Of a stretch of 25,792 bases of DNA, positions 7,056-15,428 are shown piece after piece. Below the pieces are notes generated by a model. The model saw only the letters and a program-made list of their open reading frames with translations. It was not told the origin of the DNA and did no database searches. Both the position numbers and the translations under genes were made by a program. The DNA is from Pseudomonadota bacterium (lineage in GTDB: Bacteria; Pseudomonadota; Alphaproteobacteria; Sphingomonadales; Sphingomonadaceae), in assembly GCA_023422695.1 (NCBI GenBank), contig JAFAGN010000023.1, positions 1-25,792 of the forward strand, given 5' to 3'. The stretch's first letter is position 1, and the number at the start of each line of letters is the position of its first letter.

Positions 7056-8234
7056 ATGCAGAAGGCCCTGACCAACAAGACACTTGAAGCCCTGAAGCCG
7101 CAGGCGAAACGCTATGAGGTTCATGATCTTCATTGCCCCGGAATGAGCGTTCGGGTCTCGGCGCAGGGGCAAAAGGTCTTCTCGGTCAAGTTCCGCTACG
7201 GGCTCGATCAGAAGCGCATGAAGCTGGGCGTTTTCCCTCGCATCACATTGGCCACGGCCCGCGAGAAGGCGATGGATATTTTGCGCCAGGTCGATGAGGG
7301 CATTGATCCGACCAAGCGCCGCCGCACTCCCAACATGAAGGTCGAATCCGTGTGCGGGGAATTCATCCGCCTTCACGCGCAGGCTCGCAATAAGAGCTGG
7401 CGCGAAGCCGAGCGTATCTTGGAGCTCGAATTTGTTGGCACCTTCGGGCAGCGTGATATCCGCGAGATCAAGCGGTTTGACGTGCTGGAGATCATGGACG
7501 CCGCCGTTGCACGCGGATCAACCTATCAGGCCAACCGTATCCTCTCGAATATCCGTAAGCTGTTCAATTGGTGCGTGGAGCGCGGTATTGTCGATATCAG
7601 TCCGATTACCGGCCTCAAGGCACCGACCAAGGAGGAGTCGCGCGACCGGGTTCTGGAGGATGACGAAATCGTCCGGCTGCTGCGCGCGTGTCACAACGAT
7701 GTCTATCCGTTCCGCCAGTTCGTACCGATCCTGTTGGCGACCGCGCAGCGCCGGGGCGAGTTGGCCGAAATGCGCTGGAGCGAGGTTGATCTTGACGCCA
7801 AGCAATGGGTCATCCCCGCCGAGCGGTCGAAGAACGGCAAGCCGCATGTCGTGCCGCTCAGCCCCTACGCGTTCGACGTCTTGAACGAGGTGCCGCGCTT
7901 CCTCGACTGCGACTATGTGTTCACCACCACCCGCAATTCGCCGGTCAGCGGATTTTCGAAGATGCTGCGCCGTCTATCCGAAGGCTCGAAAACAGCCGAC
8001 TGGCGCTTGCATGATCTACGGCGAACCGCCGCCTCGGGCATGGCGCGGGCAGGTGTCGCACCGCATGTCGTCGAAAAGGTCCTGAACCATATCTCGGGCA
8101 CCATTTCCGGCGTGGCGGCTGTTTACAATCGCTATGGCTATGACCGCGAGAAGCGGGAGGCGTTGGAGACGTGGGGCGAATATCTGGCGCAACTTTCTCG
8201 GCAAAGCTCAGCACAGGCCGTCCACCATATGTGA
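7056..8234 (+). CDS. int: P4-type tyrosine integrase
   Basis: A 392-aa site-specific recombinase with an N-terminal arm-binding DUF4102-like domain (LTNKTLEALKPQAKRYEVHD, then a PGMSVRVS beta region), a SAM-like core-binding domain (about 100-195) and a catalytic domain. Catalytic residues are R232 (in AQRRGEL), a Lys in SKNGKPHVV, H319-x-x-R322 (HDLRR), H345 (LNH) and Y357 (VYNRYGY). Full length and intact. ATG 7056 has a good Shine-Dalgarno AAAGGA. It most likely catalysed integration at tRNA-Lys. Unusually it lies mid-element, about 2.3 kb from the left repeat, with hipBA between. Confidence 0.96.
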   Translation: MQKALTNKTLEALKPQAKRYEVHDLHCPGMSVRVSAQGQKVFSVKFRYGLDQKRMKLGVFPRITLATAREKAMDILRQVDEGIDPTKRRRTPNMKVESVCGEFIRLHAQARNKSWREAERILELEFVGTFGQRDIREIKRFDVLEIMDAAVARGSTYQANRILSNIRKLFNWCVERGIVDISPITGLKAPTKEESRDRVLEDDEIVRLLRACHNDVYPFRQFVPILLATAQRRGELAEMRWSEVDLDAKQWVIPAERSKNGKPHVVPLSPYAFDVLNEVPRFLDCDYVFTTTRNSPVSGFSKMLRRLSEGSKTADWRLHDLRRTAASGMARAGVAPHVVEKVLNHISGTISGVAAVYNRYGYDREKREALETWGEYLAQLSRQSSAQAVHHM

Positions 8235-8257
8235 TATGCCTCGTTCCGAAAGGAAAC

Positions 8258-8545
8258 GTGATCGACATGCCCGCGGATCGAGAAAACCTGAAAGTTGTCA
8301 GACTGCGCGTCCGTCAAGAGACGTGCGCGCTCATCGACAAGGCGGCCAGCATTCAAGGGCGCTCGCGGGCTGACTTCATGATCGAGGCAGCGCGCCGCGC
8401 CGCTGAAGAGGCAATCCTCGACCAGCGGGTCATCGTGGTCAGTCGGGAAAGTTACGATCACCTTTTGGCGACTTTAGATCGTCCTCCAGTGGCAGAAGAA
8501 AGGCTGGTAAAACTGCTGCGCACGAAAGCGCCTTGGGATCAGTGA
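8258..8545 (+). CDS. DUF1778/TacA-like antitoxin (no GNAT toxin adjacent)
   Basis: About 95 aa from GTG 8258 (just after AAAGGA), or 92 aa from ATG 8267. An N-terminal ribbon-helix-helix-like segment (VVRLRVRQETCALIDKAAS, then GRSRADFMIEAARRAAEEAI) is followed by the DUF1778 tail: a VVSRESYDHLLATLDRPP-like stretch and a basic end. TacA proteins bind DNA and neutralise the GNAT acetyltransferase toxin TacT, which is normally the next gene and acetylates aminoacyl-tRNA. Here the next gene is unrelated to GNAT by eye. It sits 23 bases after the integrase. Confidence 0.8.
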   Translation: MIDMPADRENLKVVRLRVRQETCALIDKAASIQGRSRADFMIEAARRAAEEAILDQRVIVVSRESYDHLLATLDRPPVAEERLVKLLRTKAPWDQ

Positions 8546-8576
8546 TCGACCTCGCGGCATTTTAAAGGGGGTAAGC

Positions 8577-9224
8577 GTGGAGAAGTTGGCGCAGTTCGAT
8601 GACCGATGGATGACCGCATTCCGCGAGAAGTCGGGGATATCCGACGAGGCCGCGCTGAGCGCGTTGCGTGCTGAACTGCTCGATATCGGTGCGCGCTATC
8701 GCCGTATCATCGAAACGACGCCGTGCGATCTTGTCGGCAGCTCATTCAACAAGACCCTGACCCAGCGCGCAGATTGGCTACTGGCCAATGTTGTGAACCC
8801 AACCGAGAAGCTGATCGCAGCAATCGCCGAGCAGCAACGTCCTTGGTTCTCGACATGGCCCTATGAACACGAATTCGCCGAGTTCCCCGATCGTGAAAAG
8901 CTGACCGCAGAACTGCACTCCCTGCTGGCATACTCGACCCGCCTGATGAGAAATTTGCGCGGGGAGCAAAAAGCGGATGCTGCGACTAATCAGGAACTGC
9001 GCTTTTATATTTTCATGGAAATCTATGGGGCCGTCCGCAAGCACCTACCGGGCCTGACGCCGCGACAAGGCGTCTATGTCTCGATCGACGAAGAAAATAC
9101 GCGCCGTCGTGTCGATCCGTTTCCTGCTGCCATGCGCCACATATATGCGGAAATCGCAGGACGGGATGAGCAGCTCGTCCGTCTAATCCAGATGTGCGTC
9201 CAAGACCCCAACTGGCACCTGTAA
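8577..9224 (+). CDS. Unknown 215-aa protein downstream of TacA-like antitoxin
   Basis: Starts at GTG 8577 with a strong Shine-Dalgarno (AAAGGGGG, 8564-8571). I do not recognise the family. It looks soluble and mainly helical, without signal peptide or membrane segments. Noticeable segments are QRADWLLANVVNPTEKLIAA, the Trp-rich QRPWFSTWPYEHEF, SLLAYSTRLMRNLRGEQ and FYIFMEIYGAVRKH. It lies 31 bases after the antitoxin-like gene on the same strand, so the two may be one unit, with this protein in the toxin position. Other possibilities are a phage accessory protein or a gene left over from the satellite core. Confidence 0.75.
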   Translation: MEKLAQFDDRWMTAFREKSGISDEAALSALRAELLDIGARYRRIIETTPCDLVGSSFNKTLTQRADWLLANVVNPTEKLIAAIAEQQRPWFSTWPYEHEFAEFPDREKLTAELHSLLAYSTRLMRNLRGEQKADAATNQELRFYIFMEIYGAVRKHLPGLTPRQGVYVSIDEENTRRRVDPFPAAMRHIYAEIAGRDEQLVRLIQMCVQDPNWHL

Positions 9225-9230
9225 ACATTC

Positions 9231-9256
9231 CACCGGATTTTCCGGTGTCGTGCTTT
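9231..9256 (+). terminator. Hairpin, possible terminator
   Basis: A perfect 7-bp stem CACCGGA (9231-9237) and TCCGGTG (9241-9247) with loop TTT, then TCGTGCTTTT. It lies directly after the 215-aa gene. The T-run is short and displaced, so termination would be weak. Confidence 0.4.
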
Positions 9257-9332
9257 TCGCGATTTGTGGAATCTCTTCGCCGTCTGGGAATATTTCGTTG
9301 CCGTCAATCACGACAACGAAAGGACATTCGAC

Positions 9333-9545
9333 ATGACGGCACCACCATCAAACAAGATATTGCTGACGCGCGGCGACCTTCCGCGCCTTGGCCTCAACCT
9401 TTCTCCATCGACCTTGCTTCGGCTTGAAGCCGCCGGCCAGTTCCCCAAGCGTGTCCGCATCGGAGCGCATTCAGTCGCATGGCTGGCGTCGGAAATCCAC
9501 GAGCATATTGCAAAGCTCGCGGCCGAGCGGGAGCAGGCGGCATGA
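9333..9545 (+). CDS. AlpA-like prophage/satellite regulator
   Basis: A 70-aa AlpA/MerR-like winged helix protein: LLTRGDLPRLGLNLSPSTLLRLEAAGQFPKR carries the HTH, followed by the SVAWLASEIHEHI wing typical of AlpA regulators. AlpA/Vis proteins control integrase or excision in P4-like elements. ATG 9333 follows GAAAGGA at a usable distance. An upstream in-frame ATG (9264) gives an unrelated 23-residue extension and is disfavoured. The stop overlaps the primase start (ATGA). Confidence 0.85.
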   Translation: MTAPPSNKILLTRGDLPRLGLNLSPSTLLRLEAAGQFPKRVRIGAHSVAWLASEIHEHIAKLAAEREQAA

Positions 9546-10309
9546 GCGGGAACATCAAATCGGAGAGCGAAGCGGCGCACCTGTTCCGGGAGCAGTGCGG
9601 GCGCCTTGTCCGCTACGTTCCCGAATGGGACGCATGGATCATCAAGGACGGCAAGACGTGGGAAAAGGATATCTCCTTGCGCATCGACAGCCTGATCCGC
9701 GATCTGCTTGATAGTCGGGACGACATTGATCCCAAGTGGAAGGGATCGCTCAATGTCGTGCGCAATGTGAAGGGTTTCGCCAAGCGCGATCAGGCGCTTC
9801 ATGTGTCCGCCGGCCAAATCGATGCCGAGCCTTTGCTCGTCGGGACGAAGACGGGCGTTTTCAGCCTAAAACGACAGCCTACGCCGATTACCCCGGAACC
9901 GGGTGTCTACATCGTCAACCGAACTTCGGTCGATCCTGACTTCGGGTCGGAATGCAAACGCTGGAACATCTTCATTAGGCAGATATGCCGGGGTGATATG
10001 GACAAGGTCGGGTTCCTCCAGCGATGGGCGGGATACAGCCTGTCGGGTAGCGTGACGGAGCACGCGCTGCTGATCATCAACGGCCCCGGAGGCAACGGCA
10101 AGGGTGTGCTCTTCAACACGCTGGCCTCGATCATGGGCACCTATCATCGCGAGGCGGCGGCCGAGACTTTCTTGGAGGGGAAAGGCCGAACCCATGAAAC
10201 CGCGATGGCCCATATCGCTGGAGCACGGTTCGTGACTTCGAGCGAGACCGATCAGGGCGGAAGCTGGCACGAGGCGACAATGAAGCGCGCGGTTGCCCGT
10301 CACGTTTAA
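9542..10309 (+). CDS. P4/D5-type primase-helicase, C-terminally truncated
   Basis: The 255-aa remnant starts at ATG 9542, overlapping alpA. It has a D5_N-like region (about 1-150, with FLQRWAGYSLSGSVTEHALLI) and a Walker A GPGGNGKG (181-188, K187), then HIAGARFVTSSETDQGG near Walker B. In the family this continues with a TGGD motif, sensor and arginine-finger regions. Here homology-like sequence stops around codon 250 (MKR) and the frame ends in a few unrelated residues. The break is where an SNF2 helicase fragment begins on the other strand. The helicase is unlikely to work. Confidence 0.85.
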   Translation: MSGNIKSESEAAHLFREQCGRLVRYVPEWDAWIIKDGKTWEKDISLRIDSLIRDLLDSRDDIDPKWKGSLNVVRNVKGFAKRDQALHVSAGQIDAEPLLVGTKTGVFSLKRQPTPITPEPGVYIVNRTSVDPDFGSECKRWNIFIRQICRGDMDKVGFLQRWAGYSLSGSVTEHALLIINGPGGNGKGVLFNTLASIMGTYHREAAAETFLEGKGRTHETAMAHIAGARFVTSSETDQGGSWHEATMKRAVARHV

Positions 10310-10670
10310 GGGCGCGATAGGTTTTTGCGTCCAGCACCATCGCGGGCAGATTAAACTTCTCCGTCAGCTCCGCCGCCCACTGCTGCCGAATCGAAGCCGG
10401 GCAGATGATTAAGAGTTTCCGTTTTCGTTCCGCCCATTTTTGGCAGAGAACGATCCCGGCTTCGATCGTCTTGCCCAGCCCAACCTCGTCCGCGAGGATC
10501 ACACCTTCCGCAAGCGGCGATTGCAGGGCGAACATGGCCGCCTCAATCTGGTGAGGGTTCAGGTCCACCGACGCATCGAACAGCGCCATCGAAAGCTGAT
10601 CAGCCGCGCCGGGAGGGCCCCGCTTGGTCAGGTCATGGGCAAAATATTTGGCGTGATAGGCGGTTGGCAT
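10293..10670 (-). pseudogene. SNF2-family helicase, N-terminal remnant
   Basis: From ATG 10670 on the minus strand about 120-125 residues read as the start of an SNF2/DEAD-like helicase: MPTAYHAKYFAHDLTKRG, Q-motif-like VDLNPHQIEAAMFAL, Walker A DEVGLGKTIEAG (61-72), and motif Ia-like IICPASIRQQW. Proteins of this family are usually several hundred residues longer. The frame then runs into the antisense of the primase and is meaningless. It is thus 3'-truncated, with no DEAH, motif III or C-terminal lobe. Such helicases occur with methyltransferases or nucleases in defence islands (established for the broad family). Confidence 0.85.
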
Positions 10671-10758
10671 GCCGCACTGTAAGTGCGCAAGAGATCGATT
10701 GTCGATATTTGGTTCGCAGGCGATACATATTCGCTCGGGGATCAATGGGGGAGGTGGC

Positions 10759-12132
10759 GTGAGAGTAATACTAGGGGGCATCAACGGTGACTATCTTCGC
10801 AACATCATCGAAGAAGCGAGCGCAATCGACGGTGGGACCAGAATCACGGAGACGGTCTGGGCGGCCGTTGCATATGCCACCGATGCAAATGACTCCGGAT
10901 CTCTTATCCGTTGGTGTTTCGACAACGATATTCCGCTTAAGTTCTGGGGGCGCCTCGATGAAGAAGTCCCTGTTCGCGTTGAGATTTTGAACCTGTTTCT
11001 TAACCGTAAGTCACCAGAGTTTGTGTGCAAGCTCGTGAAACATCACCACGCGAAGGTCATTTGGTGGCGGGGATACGGCGTTTACATCGGCTCCGCCAAT
11101 CTGACTTACTCCGCTTGGAATTCCAACGTCGAAGCAGGATGCTTTTTCGCGGAATCTGAGATTGATAGTCAATTTGAGGGCGATCTGAATCGCCTGTTCG
11201 CCGAACTGGACATCAACGCGACTATGCTCACCGAGGAGCTTCGGGATTTGATGATCAGCAGGGCGAAGGCGCTGGATGCCAAGAAGGTGCCCGCGGATAA
11301 CTTTTGGAAGCATCCAAGCATAAAGCATTGGTCTGGGCTGGTTCACACATCGCCACGGAAGGCGGATGATCGCCGGAAGGCCGCGTTTCTCGATGAGTGG
11401 CATTCCACTCTGCAAATCCTGAGAGATATCGGCTCAGCTGTGAGCCTCGCTGCCAATCGCCCGGCATGGGTCGGTGTAACCGCGTCACCCGGGGCACAGG
11501 CCGATCAGTTTCTGCATGCCCATTATTATCATCGCACCTTTGATGGGAGGCGCGCTGATTACGAGCGGCACTTTGAAGAAAACAGGAAAAACCCTGTCAG
11601 GGCGCGTGACGAGGCAGTCGATTGGTGGAGAGCGCTGGCGAGCGCGCCAACAAATGAGGATGTGGCGATAAATGTCACGGCGCTGAGACTTCAGGATATG
11701 CTGAAGGAGGATGCGCTTCGCCAACTTTCAAAATCTGATTTTCGTCAGGTGGCTGGCGATGTCCATGCGATGATCGAGTATTCCCGAAGGGTCCGCAACA
11801 GCATAGTGGGCTTACAAACTACTGGGATCAAATATTCTATTCCGGAAAAATTAGATGCGCTAAGCGAGCACATTTGGAGCGCAAAATCTGAAAATGGTTC
11901 GCGCGTGACAGATGTGATTGGCCATATTTTGTATGGCGGTCCCGATGATCTCTTGCCCGAGCGCCTCTGGGAAGCGGTCGCTGATCCTAAATGGAAACTC
12001 GAATGCATGGGCATTAGCGCATACGGGGAGCTCGTTGGCTGGGCGATGCCGAACAAGTTTCCTCCAAGGAACGGCCGCACGTCAAAGGCGCTGCGGTCTC
12101 TGGGCTATGATGTGCAGGTTCACGTTTCATAG
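10759..12132 (+). CDS. Phospholipase-D-fold (HKD) protein, putative nuclease
   Basis: A 457-aa protein starting at GTG 10759, preceded by a strong GGGAGG. The N-terminal 150 residues form a PLD-like domain with one HKD half-site: H97-A-K99, then G111-S-A-N114 in YIGSANLTYSAW. The rest (about 170-457) is not recognised and contains Trp/His-rich segments such as NFWKHPSIKHWSGL and HYYHRTFDGRRADYERHF. Single-HKD proteins usually dimerise to form the active site, and some are nucleases (BfiI, Nuc). A longer frame from ATG 10669 lacks an RBS and overlaps the divergent helicase. Base composition is lower in GC than flanking host genes. No partner gene remains except the broken helicase. Confidence 0.8.
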   Translation: MRVILGGINGDYLRNIIEEASAIDGGTRITETVWAAVAYATDANDSGSLIRWCFDNDIPLKFWGRLDEEVPVRVEILNLFLNRKSPEFVCKLVKHHHAKVIWWRGYGVYIGSANLTYSAWNSNVEAGCFFAESEIDSQFEGDLNRLFAELDINATMLTEELRDLMISRAKALDAKKVPADNFWKHPSIKHWSGLVHTSPRKADDRRKAAFLDEWHSTLQILRDIGSAVSLAANRPAWVGVTASPGAQADQFLHAHYYHRTFDGRRADYERHFEENRKNPVRARDEAVDWWRALASAPTNEDVAINVTALRLQDMLKEDALRQLSKSDFRQVAGDVHAMIEYSRRVRNSIVGLQTTGIKYSIPEKLDALSEHIWSAKSENGSRVTDVIGHILYGGPDDLLPERLWEAVADPKWKLECMGISAYGELVGWAMPNKFPPRNGRTSKALRSLGYDVQVHVS

Positions 12133-12147
12133 GCGGCAAATTGCTCT

Positions 12148-12166
12148 GGGACCCCAGTGGGACCCC
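12148..12166. repeat. Tandem GGGACCCC octamers near right end
   Basis: Two copies, 12148-12155 and 12159-12166, separated by three bases. A third copy lies near the left end at 4962-4969. They may be arm-type integrase sites; the role is inferred from placement only. Confidence 0.45.
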
Positions 12167-12202
12167 GCGCCGGATCACCGCTACGTAATCACTACTAAGT
12201 CA

Positions 12203-12286
<84 letters not shown>

Positions 12287-12398
12287 ACTGCCGGTTTTCG
12301 GCGCGCTTGGCGGCGGCGAGCGATGCTCTTTGCTGCGAAGCGAGCGGCCCGCTATCATGGCAGTCGGGGGAACGCAATGCCTTTGCCAAAGATTTTTC

Positions 12399-13505
12399 TC
12401 AATGCAGGCGGCGGGTTCCGGTTTTGCTGTCGTTTTCGATTGCCAGCATGATGCCGACGCAGGTCATGATGGTGAGCATCGACGATCCGCCATAGGAAAA
12501 GAGCGGCAGCGGGATGCCGACCACCGGTGCCAGCCCCATCACCATCATCAGGTTGATCGCGATGTAGAAAAAGATCGTCATGGTGAGCCCTGCCGCGGTC
12601 AGCTGGCCAAAGCGCGTGCGGGCTTTCAACGCGACGCGCGTGCCCCATCGCAGCAGCAGGAAAAAGGCAAAGAGCAGCGCGAGGCCGCCGATCAGCCCCC
12701 ATTCTTCGGCCATTGTGGCAAAGATGAAGTCGGTGTGACCTTCGGGCAGGTAATCGAGGTGGCTTTGCGATCCGTTGAGGAAGCCCTTGCCGCCGACCCC
12801 GCCCGATCCGATCGCGATCTTCGACTGGCTGATATGATAGCCTGCGCCCAGCGGGTCGCTTTCGGGGTCGAGGAAGATCAGCACGCGCTTTTGCTGATAA
12901 TCGTGGAGGAAGGAGAACAGCACCGGCAGCGCCGCCGCCCCCGCGATCGCGGTGCTGCCGAACCACCAGAAGGGCAGCCCGGCGACGAACATCACCACCA
13001 CGCCGCCGATGCAGATCGAGAGCGCGGTGCCAAGGTCGGGTTGCAGCATCACCAGCGCCGCGGGCAGGCCGATCATGATCAGCGCGGGCCACAAGGCGGT
13101 CCAGCTGCGGTTGTTGCCGGGCGGCAACTGCGCGTAGAACCGCGCCAGCGCGACGACGATCGTGACCTTCATCAGTTCGGAGGGCTGGAGGTTCATGAAC
13201 CCCAGGTTGAGCCAGCGTTGGCTGCCGCCGCCGACAAAGCCGAGCAGCTCGACCGCGATCAGCAGGATCAGCACCCCGATATAGGCAAGGTACGAGAAAT
13301 CCTCGAAAATCCGGATCGGAAGGCGCCCGATCACCATCGCCACGGTCAGGAAGACCAGGAAGCGAATGGTCTGCTGCACCGCCCACGGCGTGAAACTGCC
13401 GCCCGCTGCCGAATAGAGTACCAGAATTCCAAAGCCCGTGATGGCGCTGAGCAGCGCGATCAGTTTCCACGGAATGCGCTGGATGGCGGGCGGCACGACG
13501 ATCAT
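12399..13505 (-). CDS. rodA: Rod-shape peptidoglycan glycosyltransferase RodA
   Basis: A 368-aa SEDS-family polytopic membrane protein, the glycosyltransferase partner of PBP2 in the elongasome. SEDS features appear in order: GSQRWLNLGFMNLQPSELMK, LQPDLGTALS, the periplasmic loop region with SQSKIAIGSGGVGGKGFLNGSQSHLDYLPEGHTDFIFA, and PLPLFSYGGSSML near the C-terminus. The start at ATG 13505 overlaps the mrdA stop (ATGA). A longer in-frame extension upstream is antisense or shadow sequence within mrdA. Confidence 0.95.
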   Translation of the reverse strand: MIVVPPAIQRIPWKLIALLSAITGFGILVLYSAAGGSFTPWAVQQTIRFLVFLTVAMVIGRLPIRIFEDFSYLAYIGVLILLIAVELLGFVGGGSQRWLNLGFMNLQPSELMKVTIVVALARFYAQLPPGNNRSWTALWPALIMIGLPAALVMLQPDLGTALSICIGGVVVMFVAGLPFWWFGSTAIAGAAALPVLFSFLHDYQQKRVLIFLDPESDPLGAGYHISQSKIAIGSGGVGGKGFLNGSQSHLDYLPEGHTDFIFATMAEEWGLIGGLALLFAFFLLLRWGTRVALKARTRFGQLTAAGLTMTIFFYIAINLMMVMGLAPVVGIPLPLFSYGGSSMLTIMTCVGIMLAIENDSKTGTRRLH

Positions 13506-15409
13506 TGTGGCAGCTCCGGATTGGGATCGCTCGACGCGCCCGATTTCCACGCGGCATAGTCGCGGTCCATGCGTTCCTTGATGTTGCCACCCCAACCGGC
13601 TTCGAACGTCTCCAGCGCTTCCATCGCCTTTTCGCGGTCGTAGAGGAAGGTGAAGATGTCCTTGGCGATCGGTGCCGCGGCGCGCGATCCGCCCATGCCA
13701 TGTTCGATCACCACCGACGCGGCATAGCGCGGATTTTCGACCGGAGCGAAACAGACGAACAGCCCGTGGTCGCGATATTTCCATGCGCCGCTCTGCCCGC
13801 GCGAGCCCGAGGCGAGGCCGCGGACCTGCGCGGTGCCGGTCTTGCCGCCCATCGTGATGCCGTCGAGCGGCAGGCGGCTGCGCACCGCGGTCCCGGCGCC
13901 GTTGACCACCCGGTCCATGCCCGAGCGCGCGACGGCCAGCGCTTCGGCAGAAAAGGGCAGAGGTTCGTTGCGAAATTCACGGTTGATCAGCCGCGGATAC
14001 AGCCTGCGCCCCGACGCGATCCGCGCCGTCATCACCGCCAGTTGCAGCGGATTGACGCTGACATAGCCCTGGCCGATCACGGCGTTCAGCGAATCCGACG
14101 CCGACCATTTCTGGTCGTAACGGCGCATTTTCCACGCACTGTCGGGGATTGTCCCGTATCGCTGGTTGCTGCCCGCCAGCTGAAATTCTTCACCCAGCCC
14201 GAGCAGCTTGGCGGTCGGCGCCATCGCGTCATAACCCAGTCGGTGCGCCAGCCAGTAGAAATAGCTGTTGCAGCTCTTTTCGATCGCGGTCGCCATGTCG
14301 ACGCTGCCATGCGTGCCGAGGCAGCGGAAAAAGCGGCTGCCGAGCCGGTAGCCCCCGATGCACGTATGCCGCTCGCCGGGGTCGACGCCGTGCTGGACCG
14401 CGGCAATCGCCGCCATCGGCTTCAGCGTCGATCCGGGCGGATACAGCCCGCGCGTCGCCTTGTTGATCAGCGGCTGGTGATCGTCGGCGCGTAGCCAGCT
14501 ATATTCGCTATTGCTGATCCCGTCCGAAAAGCTGTTCGGGTCGAAACTGGGCATCGAAATGAACGACAATATGTCGCCGGTCAGACAGTCGATGACGACG
14601 ACGGCCCCCGATTCACGGCCCATGCGGCGCGCTGCATATTCCTGCAAATCGGCGTCGATAGTCAGGTGGACGGTCTTGCCCTGAACGTCGGGCTGGGTGT
14701 CGAGATCGCGCACAATCTTGCCGCGTGCGGTGACTTCGACCCGCCGCGCGCCGGGCTTTCCCTTCAACATCGGCTGGAAATATTTCTCCAGCCCGTCCTT
14801 GCCGATCTTGTACCCCGGCGTGATGTACAGCGGGTCCTTTGCCTTCTGATATTCCTCGGCGTTTGGGGCGCCGACATAGCCGATCAGATGGCCAACCGCG
14901 GCGCCGGTCGGATAGTTGCGCGCAAAGCCGCGCTGCGGTGCGATACCGGGCAGTTCGGGCAGGCGGACGAGGATCGAGGCATATTCGGCCTCGCTCATGT
15001 CTTCGGCGACGGCAACCGGCTGGAAACCCGAGGCGGCTTTCAGGTCGCGATTGATCCGGTCCATCGTATCGCCGTCGAGCCGCAGCAATGTGCGGATCTG
15101 GCCCAGCACGAATTCGCGGTTGTGCAAGCGGTCGGGAATGATGTCGATGCGCAGGCTGACGCGATTGTTCGCCAGCGCCTTGCCATGGCGATCGACGATC
15201 CAGCCGCGGCGCGGCGGGATCAGCGTCAGATTGACCCGGTTGCTTTCCGATTCCAGCACATAGCGGTCGTTGTCGATGACCGAGATGTACGTCATGCGCG
15301 CCGCCAGTGCGAGCCCGACCGCTGCCTGCGCGCCGCCGACGACAAGCGCGCGGCGGGTGAAGGTGATTCCCCTCCAGGCTTCGGTGATAGGCGGGTTCTT
15401 GCGCGGCAT
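13502..15409 (-). CDS. mrdA: Penicillin-binding protein 2, elongasome transpeptidase
   Basis: A 635-aa class B PBP. An N-terminal membrane anchor (about 20-42) is followed by the pedestal/dimerisation domain with PPRRGWIVDRHGK and the transpeptidase domain: S327-T-L-K330, S379-C-N381 and K523-T-G525. All three catalytic motifs are intact. It crosslinks peptidoglycan made by RodA during lateral growth. It is placed between mreD and rodA, as in other alphaproteobacteria. Confidence 0.96.
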   Translation of the reverse strand: MPRKNPPITEAWRGITFTRRALVVGGAQAAVGLALAARMTYISVIDNDRYVLESESNRVNLTLIPPRRGWIVDRHGKALANNRVSLRIDIIPDRLHNREFVLGQIRTLLRLDGDTMDRINRDLKAASGFQPVAVAEDMSEAEYASILVRLPELPGIAPQRGFARNYPTGAAVGHLIGYVGAPNAEEYQKAKDPLYITPGYKIGKDGLEKYFQPMLKGKPGARRVEVTARGKIVRDLDTQPDVQGKTVHLTIDADLQEYAARRMGRESGAVVVIDCLTGDILSFISMPSFDPNSFSDGISNSEYSWLRADDHQPLINKATRGLYPPGSTLKPMAAIAAVQHGVDPGERHTCIGGYRLGSRFFRCLGTHGSVDMATAIEKSCNSYFYWLAHRLGYDAMAPTAKLLGLGEEFQLAGSNQRYGTIPDSAWKMRRYDQKWSASDSLNAVIGQGYVSVNPLQLAVMTARIASGRRLYPRLINREFRNEPLPFSAEALAVARSGMDRVVNGAGTAVRSRLPLDGITMGGKTGTAQVRGLASGSRGQSGAWKYRDHGLFVCFAPVENPRYAASVVIEHGMGGSRAAAPIAKDIFTFLYDREKAMEALETFEAGWGGNIKERMDRDYAAWKSGASSDPNPELPQ

Positions 15410-15428
15410 TCGTTTCAGACTAGGGCGA

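Noticed and set aside
10669..10758. ATG 10669 as start of the HKD protein
   Set aside because: It would overlap the divergent helicase start, with no RBS; GTG 10759 has a strong GGGAGG and begins the PLD fold.
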